Positions 53,322 through 61,552 of a DNA stretch of 64,000 nucleotides are shown here, piece by piece; within the stretch, counting starts at the first letter, position 1, and each line of letters starts with the position of its first letter. Under the pieces are notes generated by a model that saw nothing but the letters and a program-made list of their open reading frames with translations, had not been told where the DNA came from and searched no databases. Location: assembly GCF_030698125.1 (NCBI RefSeq), contig NZ_JAUYNV010000016.1, positions 62,001 to 126,000 of the forward strand, read 5' to 3'. The stretch is from Methyloversatilis sp. Lineage in GTDB: Bacteria; Pseudomonadota; Gammaproteobacteria; Burkholderiales; Rhodocyclaceae. The translations under genes and the position numbers were made by a program.

Positions 53322-55292
53322 ATGTCCGCACTCGAGCTGGTCCTGCTGTTGCTCGCCGCTTCGGTGCTGGTGGTCGGCCTTTTCCGCAGCATCGGACTGC
53401 CGCCCATACTCGGTTACCTGCTGGTCGGTGCACTGGCCGGCCCGCACGCGCTGGCGTTCATTCCCGATACCGACGAGGCGCGCCAGTTCGCCGAATACGG
53501 CATCGTATTCCTGATGTTTTCCATCGGCCTCGAATTCTCGCTGCCCAAGCTGTTTTCGATGAAGCGCGTGGTGTTCGGCCTGGGCGGCATGCAGGTGGCG
53601 CTGTCGGTGGCGGGCGTCATCACGTTCGCCTGGCTGTTCGGGCTGAGCCTCAAGGGCGCGATCGCTGTCGGCGCGGCCATTGCCATGTCGTCCACCGCGG
53701 TGCTGATCAAGCTGCTGGTCGAGCGGATGGAGCTCGATTCGGCGCACGGCCGGCAGGTGATCGGCGTGCTGCTGTTCCAGGATCTGGCCGTCGTGCCCTT
53801 CCTGGTGGTGATTCCGGTGCTTTCGCTCGGCGCCGAGGAAAGTATGGAAGCGCTGGCGCTGGCCGGCGTGAAGGCGGCCGTGGCGCTCACCCTCATCCTG
53901 TATCTGGGCCCGCGCCTGATGCAGCGCTGGTTCTTCGTCGTGGCGCAGCGCAAGTCGCCCGAGCTGTTCATGCTCAACGTGCTGCTGGTGACGCTGGGCA
54001 TGGCGTTCGCGACCGAGCACGCCGGGCTGTCGCTGGCGCTCGGTGCCTTCCTGGCCGGCATGCTGATCTCGGAAACGCAGTACCGGTATCAGGTGGAAGA
54101 AGACATCAAGCCGTTCCGCGACGTGCTGCTCGGCCTGTTCTTCGTCACCATCGGCATGAAGCTCAATCTGGCGCTGGTGTTGTCCGAGCTGTTCTTCGTG
54201 CTGGTGACGGTGCTGTTCATCCTGATCGGCAAGTTCGTGGTCGCCGCGGCGGCGTCGCGATTCTTCGGCTCGTCGCCCGGCACGGCGCTGCGCGTCGGTC
54301 TGTGGCTGTGCGCCGGCGGCGAATTCGGCTTCGTGCTGATGGCGCTGGCCGATTCGGCCAACCTGCTGCCCGACCGCATCCTGCAGATCGTGCTCGCCTC
54401 GCTGCTGCTGAGCTTGCTGACCGCACCCATCCTCGCCCACTACGCCGACCGCATCGTGCTGCGGCTGGTGCCGTCGGAATGGCTGATGCGCTCGATGCAG
54501 CTCACGTCGATCGCCGCCCAGTCGCTGGCCACCGACGGTCACGCCATCGTCTGCGGCTACGGCCGCAACGGGCAGTACCTCGGGCGTTTCCTGGAAAACG
54601 AGGGCATTTCGTTCATCGCGCTCGACCTCGATCCGGAGCGGGTGCGCGAGGCGGCAGCGGCCGGAGAAACGGTGGTGTTCGGCGACGCCGGCAAGCGTGA
54701 AACGCTGATCGCGGCCGGGCTGACGCGGGCATCCATCGTCGTCATCACGTTTGTCGACACCGAGGCGGCGCTGCGCGTGATTCACCTGGTCAATGAGCTG
54801 CATGCCGAAGTGCCGGTGGTCGTGCGCACCTTCGACGAGCGCGACTACGACAAGCTGTCGTCCGCGGGCGCCACCGAAGTGGTGCCGGAATCGCTCGAAT
54901 CGTCACTGATGCTGGCCACCCACGCGCTGGTGCTGCTGGGCATTCCGCTGCACCGCGTGCTCAAGCGCATCCGCCAGTTCCGCGGCGACCGCTACCACCT
55001 GTTGCGCGGGCTGTACCGTGGTGCCGAACATCTGGCGGAAGAGGCGGCGACCGATCAGCAGCACACACGTTTGCATTCGGTGCCGCTGGCGCCCGGCGCA
55101 TGGGCCATCGGACACCGCATCGACGAATTCCACTTCAACGACATCCGCGTCGAGGTGAGTGCGATCCGCCGGCGCGGCATCCGGGCGCTGGAGCCGAGTT
55201 CCGACCTGGCGTTTGAAAGCGGCGATGTGGTGGTGCTGCTGGGCGCGCCGGCCGAACTGGCTCAGGCCGAATCGCGCCTGCTCAAGGGCTGA
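53322..55292 (+). CDS. CPA2-family cation:proton antiporter (KefB/KefC-like) with TrkA domains
   Basis: This potassium-efflux-type antiporter has 656 residues. An N-terminal membrane domain of about 12 helices (ILGYLLVGALAGPHALAFIPDTDEARQFAEYGIVFLMFSIGLEFS) carries the GALLxFQDLAVVPFL-like segment. A TrkA-N nucleotide-binding domain (HAIVCGYGRNGQYLGRFLENEGISFIALDLDPERV) and a TrkA-C domain follow. ATG at 53322 was preferred to TTG at 53313. The kdsD-kefB divergence is also seen in other betaproteobacteria. Confidence 0.9.
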   Translation: MSALELVLLLLAASVLVVGLFRSIGLPPILGYLLVGALAGPHALAFIPDTDEARQFAEYGIVFLMFSIGLEFSLPKLFSMKRVVFGLGGMQVALSVAGVITFAWLFGLSLKGAIAVGAAIAMSSTAVLIKLLVERMELDSAHGRQVIGVLLFQDLAVVPFLVVIPVLSLGAEESMEALALAGVKAAVALTLILYLGPRLMQRWFFVVAQRKSPELFMLNVLLVTLGMAFATEHAGLSLALGAFLAGMLISETQYRYQVEEDIKPFRDVLLGLFFVTIGMKLNLALVLSELFFVLVTVLFILIGKFVVAAAASRFFGSSPGTALRVGLWLCAGGEFGFVLMALADSANLLPDRILQIVLASLLLSLLTAPILAHYADRIVLRLVPSEWLMRSMQLTSIAAQSLATDGHAIVCGYGRNGQYLGRFLENEGISFIALDLDPERVREAAAAGETVVFGDAGKRETLIAAGLTRASIVVITFVDTEAALRVIHLVNELHAEVPVVVRTFDERDYDKLSSAGATEVVPESLESSLMLATHALVLLGIPLHRVLKRIRQFRGDRYHLLRGLYRGAEHLAEEAATDQQHTRLHSVPLAPGAWAIGHRIDEFHFNDIRVEVSAIRRRGIRALEPSSDLAFESGDVVVLLGAPAELAQAESRLLKG

Positions 55293-55316
55293 GCGGCCAT
55301 TCCTGCGAATCCGACG

Positions 55317-56009
55317 TCAGAACGCCACGCACACCGTGTAGCGATCAGCCGCGGTTTCGGCCGCGGCGTCGATGTTGGAGGCGGTCGATGTGGCCGACGG
55401 CGTGCCATTGACGTCGATCATTGCGCGCACGTTGCCGGTGTTGGTGACGCCGTCGTCCATGGTCGAATCGACCTGACGCGCGAGGCGGGCGGTGATGCCG
55501 GACGAACAGATGAAGAAGGCGCCGGTCATCGGCCGCGAATCCGGACCGCTGCCGGTGGCCGGCGTGATCGGCGAGGTGCTGGTGATGCCGATGGTGCCGT
55601 TGTCGGCGTTGCGCGGCAGGTAGGCCGGGTCGCTTTCGACGGTCGGGCCGGTCAGCAGGTTGGCCAGTCGCAGGTGCTGCCACACCAGACGCGACTCGTC
55701 GGTCGCGGTGGTCGAGTTCCAGTTGCCGCCGATGCGGCCGTTGCCCTGGGTTTCCGGCGTGCCCGGCGTGGTCGCCAGCGTGCCCGCGACGTGCTGCACC
55801 ACGGCCGGATCATCGCCCGGCATGAAGCGGAAGCGGTCCTGGTAGGCGTACACGGCGGTCGACATCGTGCGGAAGTCATTCACCAGACTTTTCGCCTTGG
55901 CGCTGTTGATCAGTTCCTGCCCCTTGAGCACGCCGCCCAGCAGCAGACCGATAATGACGAGCACGATGGCGATTTCGACCAGCGTGAACCCTTGTTGATT
56001 GGCTTTCAT
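55317..56009 (-). CDS. type IV pilin-like (prepilin-type N-terminal methylation) protein
   Basis: The 230-residue protein begins MKANQQGFTLVEIAIVLVIIGLLLGGVLKGQEL: a short basic leader, a GF-TLVE cleavage and methylation site with Glu5, and the hydrophobic spine. The C-terminal part is Thr/Ser/Asn-rich with two cysteines (FICSSG and YTVCVAF) that could form a disulfide loop. No pilus assembly genes are adjacent, so it is an orphan pseudopilin. Confidence 0.87.
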   Translation of the reverse strand: MKANQQGFTLVEIAIVLVIIGLLLGGVLKGQELINSAKAKSLVNDFRTMSTAVYAYQDRFRFMPGDDPAVVQHVAGTLATTPGTPETQGNGRIGGNWNSTTATDESRLVWQHLRLANLLTGPTVESDPAYLPRNADNGTIGITSTSPITPATGSGPDSRPMTGAFFICSSGITARLARQVDSTMDDGVTNTGNVRAMIDVNGTPSATSTASNIDAAAETAADRYTVCVAF

Positions 56010-56170
56010 GTGAATCCTCCGTATGCGTCCCGACGATGCAGATTCCGTGCCCGAACGGACGATACCGGGAGTGTTTCCTTGATTCCGCTGATTTGGAAAC
56101 GTTTTTTTTCATTGGCGAAGGTGAACGACCGTTCACAACCCGGCTGTTCCGGTGTGAAAGGCACGCAACA

Positions 56171-56207
56171 TGACCGGATCCGGACAGTCCTGTCACGATC
56201 CGGTCAC
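56171..56207. repeat. perfect 10-bp inverted repeat upstream of the histidine kinase
   Basis: TGACCGGATC (56171-56180) and GATCCGGTCA (56198-56207) around a 17-base loop. It lies between the divergent pilin-like and kinase genes and could be an operator. Confidence 0.5.
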
Positions 56208-56251
56208 CTTTCGCGGGGGTGCGCCACGACCGATGAAAGCAGGGCGACACC

Positions 56252-57997
56252 GTGATGCGACGTCCTGCCGTTCCGCGCCGCATGCGCGTTATGTGGCTGA
56301 CGCGCGCGCAGCCCTGGCTGCTGCTGGGCGTTCTGGTGAGCCTGCATCTGCTGCTGTGGCTGGACGACGACCTGCTGTTCGGTCGCGCGCTGCTGCTGCC
56401 CCACCTCGGCCTCCTGCTGCTGTGGCAACCGCTGCTGCGTGCGCAGTCCCGCATCGAATGGCCGGTGCTGGTGGGGCTGTGCGCGCTGGTCGGCGTGTTC
56501 CTGTGGTTCTTCGGGCCACTGGCGCTCAGCCTGTGGCTGCTGCTGCTGGCCGGTCTGGTCGGCGGCAAGGTGTTCTTTTCGCGCTCGCGCGGGCCGCGCA
56601 TCTACTACCTCGGCGCACTGGCCTACCTGATCACGGCGCTGCTGACGATCGCACTGCCGCGGGCGCTGCCGCCCGGCCTGCCGGTGCCGTCCGGCATCGA
56701 TGTGCTCGGGCTGTGGCTGGCGCCGCTTGCCTTGACCGTCATGCTGCTGGTGCCCGGTCGCGAGCGGGTCGACCGCGACCGCGAAGTGCTCGACTTCGTG
56801 TCCGGCACCTTCGTGCTGTTGCTGCTCGCGGTGCTCGTGCTGGGCACGCTGGCGGCGATGCAGCTGGCCGGTGTCGATTACCTGCGCGCGCTGCTCGCCA
56901 CGCTGGGCGTGCTGGCCACCGCATTGATGGTGATGGGCTGGGCGTGGAATCCGCGCGCCGGTTTCGGCGGCGTCAGCGTCGCCTTCACCCGCTACGTGCT
57001 GTCGCTGGCGCTGCCCTATGAGCGCTGGCTGGAAAGTCTGGCGTCGCTGTCGCAGGAAGAAAGCCGGCCGGAGGAATTTGTCGCCCGCGCCGCGAACCGC
57101 CTGCTCGCCCTGCCGCTGATCAGCGGCGGAGAGTGGACGACTCGCGGTGGCGAGTGGCGCACCCGCAGCGGTGCGAACGCCGCGCCACCGCGTCGCTTCG
57201 GCGAGGTGGCCGCGCACCGGCAGGATTTCGAACACCCGTTGCTCGACCTGACGCTCTATACCGCACGCCCGCTGTCCGGCGGTCTGCTGTGGCATTTCAA
57301 CCTGCTGGTGCAGTTGCTCGGCCAGTTCTACCAGGCCCAGCTGCGCACCGAAGAACTGCGCCGCCTGTCCTATCTGTCGGCGATCCACGACACCGGCGCG
57401 CGTCTGACGCACGACGTGAAGAACCTGCTGCAGTCGCTCAACACCCTCTGTTTCGCCGCCCGCGAAGCCACGGACCCGGACAGCGCCGCCCGCGCCAACG
57501 CGCTGCTGGCGAGGCAGCTGCCGGTCATCAGCGCCCGGCTCGAAGCCACGCTGGACAAGCTGCGCCGCCCGCAGCCGGTCGACGGCGAATGGACGCCGGC
57601 CCCCGAATGGCTGCAGGCCACCGCGGCCCATTTCGCCGGGCAGGGCGTGACGGTCGAAGGCATGACCGAACCCGACCAGCGCTTGCCCGGCGCGCTGTAC
57701 ACGACCGTTGCGGAAAACCTGGTTGGCAACGCGCTGCAGAAGCGGCTTGCCGAACCGGGCATCGCCATCGTGCTGCGCCTCGGCGGTGACCGGCTGTCGG
57801 TCGAAGACAGCGGCAGCGCCATCGCCGCCGATCTGGCCGGAAACCTCCTGCAGGCACCGGTCGCCTCCGCCAGCGGTCTGGGTGTCGGGCTGTACCAGTC
57901 GGCACTGCTCGCCCGCGCCAGCGGCTTCCGCCTGCAGCTCGACCACAACCGCGAAGGCTGCGTCCGCTTCGTGCTGGCACCCGAGCCCACGCACTGA
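56252..57997 (+). CDS. membrane sensor histidine kinase
   Basis: The 581-residue protein has about seven N-terminal membrane helices and a poorly conserved linker (about 260-370). The kinase core has the phospho-acceptor region LTHDVKNLLQSLNTL near residue 386, the N-box ENLVGNALQKR near 489, and an ATP lid ending SGLGVGLYQSALLARASGFRL. The His-Asp-x-Lys-Asn-Leu form of the H-box resembles the PrsK-like group linked to PEP-CTERM regulation, which is only a resemblance. No response regulator is adjacent, so it is an orphan kinase. Confidence 0.85.
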   Translation: MMRRPAVPRRMRVMWLTRAQPWLLLGVLVSLHLLLWLDDDLLFGRALLLPHLGLLLLWQPLLRAQSRIEWPVLVGLCALVGVFLWFFGPLALSLWLLLLAGLVGGKVFFSRSRGPRIYYLGALAYLITALLTIALPRALPPGLPVPSGIDVLGLWLAPLALTVMLLVPGRERVDRDREVLDFVSGTFVLLLLAVLVLGTLAAMQLAGVDYLRALLATLGVLATALMVMGWAWNPRAGFGGVSVAFTRYVLSLALPYERWLESLASLSQEESRPEEFVARAANRLLALPLISGGEWTTRGGEWRTRSGANAAPPRRFGEVAAHRQDFEHPLLDLTLYTARPLSGGLLWHFNLLVQLLGQFYQAQLRTEELRRLSYLSAIHDTGARLTHDVKNLLQSLNTLCFAAREATDPDSAARANALLARQLPVISARLEATLDKLRRPQPVDGEWTPAPEWLQATAAHFAGQGVTVEGMTEPDQRLPGALYTTVAENLVGNALQKRLAEPGIAIVLRLGGDRLSVEDSGSAIAADLAGNLLQAPVASASGLGVGLYQSALLARASGFRLQLDHNREGCVRFVLAPEPTH

Positions 57998-58060
57998 CCC
58001 GCCATGCAGCGCCGGCCGTGGAGGTCTTCTGTGAGAACCGCGACGGCTTCAGAACTGGCG

Positions 58061-58670
58061 ATGTTTTTCGTAGGAGCGGACCCTGTCCGCGATAGGCGCG
58101 TTGATCAAGCGGAGTCGCCATTTCGGAGACCGGGATCGCCTGCGGGGCAGGCTCCTACGAAAACCGCGACGGTTTCAGAACTGGCGATGTTTTTCGCAGG
58201 AGCGGACCCTGTCCGCGATAGGCACGTTGATCAAGCGACGTCGCCATTTCGGAGACCGAATCGCCTGCGGGGCAGGCTCCTACGAAAACCGTGAAGGCTA
58301 AAAGACTGGCGGTGTTTTTCGTAGGAGCGGACCCCGTCCGCGATAGGCGCGTTGATCAAGCGACGTCGCCGTCTCGGAGACGGGAATCGCCTGCGGGGGC
58401 GGAGCGGGGGTTTCGGCGAGCACGGCTCGCCGCCCGTGGAGCCGGTCGGCCATGCAGGGCCGACCGTGGAACGGCTCCTACGAAAACCGCGACGGTTTCA
58501 GAACTGGCGATGTTTTTCGTAGGAGCGGACCCCGTCCGCGATCCGCACGTTGATCAAGCGACGTCGCCGTCTCGGAGACGGGAATCGCCTGCAGGGCAGG
58601 CTCCTACGAAAACCCGCGACGGCTTCATGACTGGCGACGTCGCTTGTAGGAGCGGACCCTGTCCGCGATC
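58061..58670. repeat. tandem array of family A repeats with one nested family B copy
   Basis: The 703-bp gap 57998-58700 holds no gene. TAGGAGCGGACCCTGTCCGC-type half-units start at 58071, 58197, 58322, 58520 and 58647. Four inverse half-units (ATCGCCTGCGGGGCAGGCTC type) lie between them, giving a period of 125-127 bp. The third interval is 198 bp because a block of about 73 bp (58399-58471, family B) interrupts the inverse half-unit. Short reading frames inside the array are repeat artefacts. Confidence 0.92.
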
Positions 58671-58700
58671 CGGCGGTGAATACGGCGCATCGACGCTGGG

Positions 58701-59681
58701 CTACTTCGCTTCGGCAAAGCCCTTCGCCAGCGCATCCACGCGCGAGCGGTTCACGCCGAAATCGGAATAGCCGGTCCGCGCACCGGAGCGGTAGTGGATG
58801 ACCGACGCACCGGCGTCGATTGCGAACTCTGCAGCATCGACGAAGCGGAAGATGCGCGAGCGGAATTCGGCGGCGATGAAGCCGGGCTCTTCGCGGGTGA
58901 TGGTGGCGCGCGGCTGGGCGAGGATGACCTGCTTCAGACGCGCCTGCGCGGCGGCGGCGTCGCCGCTGAATGGAATCGGCGCCATCTTCGCCGCGCTGTC
59001 CGACCGGGTCGATACGCAGTTGGGCGAGTCGGGGCAGGGCGTCAGCACGCGCGGGGCGGCATCGGCGGCGAGGGCGGTGGCGGCGCAGGCCGCCAGTGCC
59101 AGTGCGGCGTCGCGGGTTTTCATGGTGTGCTCCTTGAGCCACGCCAGTACGTCGGCGGCATTGCGATCGGGCGGAAACACCGGGTAGAACACCTTGAGGA
59201 TGCGTGCGTCGTCGGTGATCAGCGTGAGCCGCCGGTACAGCTCCAGACCGGCCGCGGTGAAGGTAGGCAGGCGCAACGCGGCCTTGAGCTGCAGGCCGTC
59301 GTCGCTCAGCAGCGGAAACGGCAGGTGCAGGCGCGCCGCGGCTTCCTGCTGGTAATGGCTGGTCTGGCTGCTCAGCCCGAACACGCCGGCGCCCAGCGCC
59401 GCCAGTTCGACATGGTGATCGCGGAACGCGCACGACTGCGGTGTGCAGCCGCGTGCGCCGGGTATCGCGTCCCAGCCGTCGGGCAGCGGCGCATCCGGCC
59501 GGCCGGTCATCGGATACACGTAGATCACCTGCAGGCCGCGCAGCGCCGCGAGATCGGTCGTGCCGCCGTCGGTGCGCGGCAGCGCCAGCGCGGGCAGAGG
59601 CATCCCTTCGAGATGGGCGGCCGCCCTGTCGTCGAGCGGCACCGGCAGGTCGTCGGGCAGGGTGGTCAGCGATGTCGCCAT
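58701..59681 (-). CDS. peroxiredoxin-DUF1499 fusion with internal start site
   Basis: The 326-residue frame has an N-terminal peroxiredoxin domain with IPGARGCTPQSCAFRDHHVEL (peroxidatic Cys in the CTPQSC motif) ending near DVLAWLKEHT. It then runs without a stop into MKTRDAALALAACAATALAADA, a signal-peptide-like stretch. A DUF1499 domain follows (LTPCPDSPNCVSTRSD...FIAAEFRSRIFRFVDAAEFAID...SRVDALAKGFAEA). The internal ATG at 59123 has its own AAGGAG site, so a separate 140-residue exported DUF1499 protein may also be made. ATG at 59681 lies in a 12-bp palindrome (59679-59690) with no ribosome site. Confidence 0.8.
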   Translation of the reverse strand: MATSLTTLPDDLPVPLDDRAAAHLEGMPLPALALPRTDGGTTDLAALRGLQVIYVYPMTGRPDAPLPDGWDAIPGARGCTPQSCAFRDHHVELAALGAGVFGLSSQTSHYQQEAAARLHLPFPLLSDDGLQLKAALRLPTFTAAGLELYRRLTLITDDARILKVFYPVFPPDRNAADVLAWLKEHTMKTRDAALALAACAATALAADAAPRVLTPCPDSPNCVSTRSDSAAKMAPIPFSGDAAAAQARLKQVILAQPRATITREEPGFIAAEFRSRIFRFVDAAEFAIDAGASVIHYRSGARTGYSDFGVNRSRVDALAKGFAEAK

Positions 59682-59722
59682 ATATATATGCGGTGCGTGC
59701 CTCGCTTGCTTGCCCGGAGCAC

Positions 59723-60142
59723 CTACCAGGTGAGCGTGCGCGTGTTGTCGCGGAACAGCGCTTCGCCGACCCGCTGTGGGTCGTCAAGCTGCATGCCCTG
59801 CATCAGACTGGCTTCGGTCACGCCGTAGTGGCGCATGCACACTCGGCACACGAGTACCACGGCGCCCTTGCCCATCAGTTCGCGCAGCAGTTTCTGCTGA
59901 TTGACGAAGTTGCGCAGGTTGGTGCTGCTGCCCATGCGCACGGCCTGATCGTTCAGCAGCAAGGTCAGCGCGTGGCCGCGCGCCATCTGGTCCCGCGCGA
60001 AGATGAGTCCGGTTTCCGAGCGCTGCGAATTGTCAGTGGTCAGGTTGAGGAACAGCGACGGGGGTTCGGCGGCAAACACCGGCATGCCCGCTGCGGCGAC
60101 GATCAGTGCAATCGGCAGCAGCAGGCGTGAGGCAAAAGACAT
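59723..60142 (-). CDS. exported DsrE-family protein
   Basis: A signal peptide (LLLPIALIVAAAGMPVFA) is followed by a DsrE/DsrF-like fold (LFLNLTTDNSQRSETGLIFARDQMARGHALTLLLNDQAVRM...). The cysteine block VVLVCRVCMRHYGV sits where sulfur-relay relatives have their reactive Cys. The product is 139 residues. ATG at 60142 follows GGAAGG. A periplasmic sulfur-trafficking role is possible but unproven. Confidence 0.83.
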   Translation of the reverse strand: MSFASRLLLPIALIVAAAGMPVFAAEPPSLFLNLTTDNSQRSETGLIFARDQMARGHALTLLLNDQAVRMGSSTNLRNFVNQQKLLRELMGKGAVVLVCRVCMRHYGVTEASLMQGMQLDDPQRVGEALFRDNTRTLTW

Positions 60143-60197
60143 CAGGTTTCCTTCCACGATAGATCAAGGGTGACATGCATGAATTGCCGCTTGCACG

Positions 60198-60231
60198 GCG
60201 CATTGCACCCATAAGTATCGCGCATTGCACC
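60198..60231. promoter_or_regulatory. two 12-bp direct repeats spaced 22 bp apart
   Basis: GCGCATTGCACC occurs at 60198-60209 and 60220-60231, about two helical turns apart. It is 56-90 bp upstream of the DsrE gene, in the 411-bp gap 60143-60553. Nothing else in that gap could be assigned. The layout suits a dimeric regulator binding side by side on one face. Confidence 0.45.
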
Positions 60232-60553
60232 GCCTTGGTCGGGACAGCCTTGCGAAGGGGACGTTCCTCGTCGGGCCTCATTACTGCGCGACAGACACTT
60301 CCCGCGTCGTGACAGGCCCTGGAATGGAGGGGCGACGCAGCACGCTGTCCCGGCGTGACCGATGCTGCACTGCTCCGGCCAGCCTGCATACTCCCCGCGT
60401 GTGCAGCGAGGTCCGCCAGCGAACGGCGCGCACGCCATCCAGGCCCGGCTGACGCCGACGCACCGGATCATCGAACCATCGAGCGACGCCGTCGGATCGG
60501 CCAGCGAGCCTGACGTCGGGTCGACTTTCTTGCCCGCCGGAAGGGAATGAACC

Positions 60554-61006
60554 ATGGATACTCAGGACGACGTGCTGATCAACAACCGCGTGATGCTCGT
60601 GCATTTCGACAGCTACAGCACCGCGCTCGTGTTTGCGAAGTGGAATGACACATTGCTTCTGCCGGCAGCGCTTCCCGCTTCCGCCGAACTGACGTCAGCG
60701 CCCGATGAGCTCGCCGCTGCGCATGATGGCGACGCGGTGAAGGCGGCGGTCATCGAGCGGCTGGGGCTCAATCCGGCCGAGGTGGTGCGCGCCGGCGATT
60801 TCAATCACTGGGTGTCCACCGAAACCGGCCCGGTCAGGGTGCATCTGCTGCGCTTCACCACCTTCGAGGCGCCGAAGGCCGCCCTCGAACCGCACGGCGG
60901 CGTGTTCCGGCCGATCAGCGCACTGCGCGGCGGCGCGCCGGTGGAACTGCTGTTGGCGCGAGAGGTGTTCAATCTGATCGTCGGTGCGGGTGGGGGCAAG
61001 GGATAG
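60554..61006 (+). CDS. conserved hypothetical protein
   Basis: The 150-residue protein is predicted to be soluble, with no signal peptide and no cysteines. Blocks such as VMLVHFDSYSTALVFAKW and VHLLRFTTFEAPKAALEPHGGVFRPISALRGGAPVELLLAREVFNLI look folded, but the family is not recognised. ATG at 60554 lies 5 bp after GGAAGGGA. Backbone codon use. It ends where the decayed dioxygenase begins on the opposite strand. Confidence 0.7.
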   Translation: MDTQDDVLINNRVMLVHFDSYSTALVFAKWNDTLLLPAALPASAELTSAPDELAAAHDGDAVKAAVIERLGLNPAEVVRAGDFNHWVSTETGPVRVHLLRFTTFEAPKAALEPHGGVFRPISALRGGAPVELLLAREVFNLIVGAGGGKG

Positions 61007-61009
61007 GGG

Positions 61010-61321
61010 CGCGCTGCCCGGTGTGCAGTTCGCTGGCGGGGATCCATCGCAGGTCGGTCGCCAGACGACGGCCTTAGACTGCCGCTGCGAGTCGGTCGAG
61101 CTTGTCTTCGCTGTCCGCCCGGAATCTCATGTGATCCATGCCCGGCGCATCGGTCTTGCGCAGCACCACGCTGTGGTGGTCGTGTTCGTCCCAGGCCTTG
61201 AAATACACGCGGCCTTGCGCGTCGCGCCCGATCTCCATCAGGCACAGTACCTGTCGATAGTGTGTTGCCGCCGTTTCCAGATACGTCACCGTCAGGGCGC
61301 ATGACCCGGGCGCAGCACGCC
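61010..61321 (-). pseudogene. decayed catechol 2,3-dioxygenase (N-terminal remnant)
   Basis: On the reverse strand, from 61321, one frame reads GVLRPGHA and then stops. The next frame continues LTVTYLETAATHYRQVLCLM, then EIGRDAQGRVYFKAWDEHDH, HSVVLRKTDAPGMDHMRFRA and DSEDKLDRLAAAV. An in-frame TAA (61071-61073) follows, then RRLATDLRWIPASELHTGQR. This matches the first domain of extradiol catechol 2,3-dioxygenases, with one frameshift, one nonsense codon, and loss of the catalytic second half. It is divergent from the XylR-type activator, the normal arrangement for such an operon. Confidence 0.85.
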
Positions 61322-61552
61322 GGTCTCGGCATTGCTCCATTATTCCCCATGTTGTCGTGGCCCGGCTCGTGGCCGGGCGGGGACGATCGGCAATCGGCAT
61401 ACCTGAGGACGGTCGAGTTTCAAATGGCTTCGTATTCGAAGATTTGATAAAAATCTCGACATTTTTGGTCGGTGATCTCATGATTTGCGGAATCGTACCG
61501 GTCTTGCCCTTGCTGCATTTCCGGCAATCATCACATCGTCGCCGAGTCCGGA

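Noticed and set aside
58061-58670. Possible CRISPR array
   Set aside because: The periodic unit is 125 bp and is similar along its whole length, with no unique 30-40-bp spacers and no cas genes nearby.
58004-58770. Several overlapping plus-strand reading frames rich in Arg and Ser
   Set aside because: They are translations of the family A repeat units; the peptides repeat with the 125-bp period and have no start signals.
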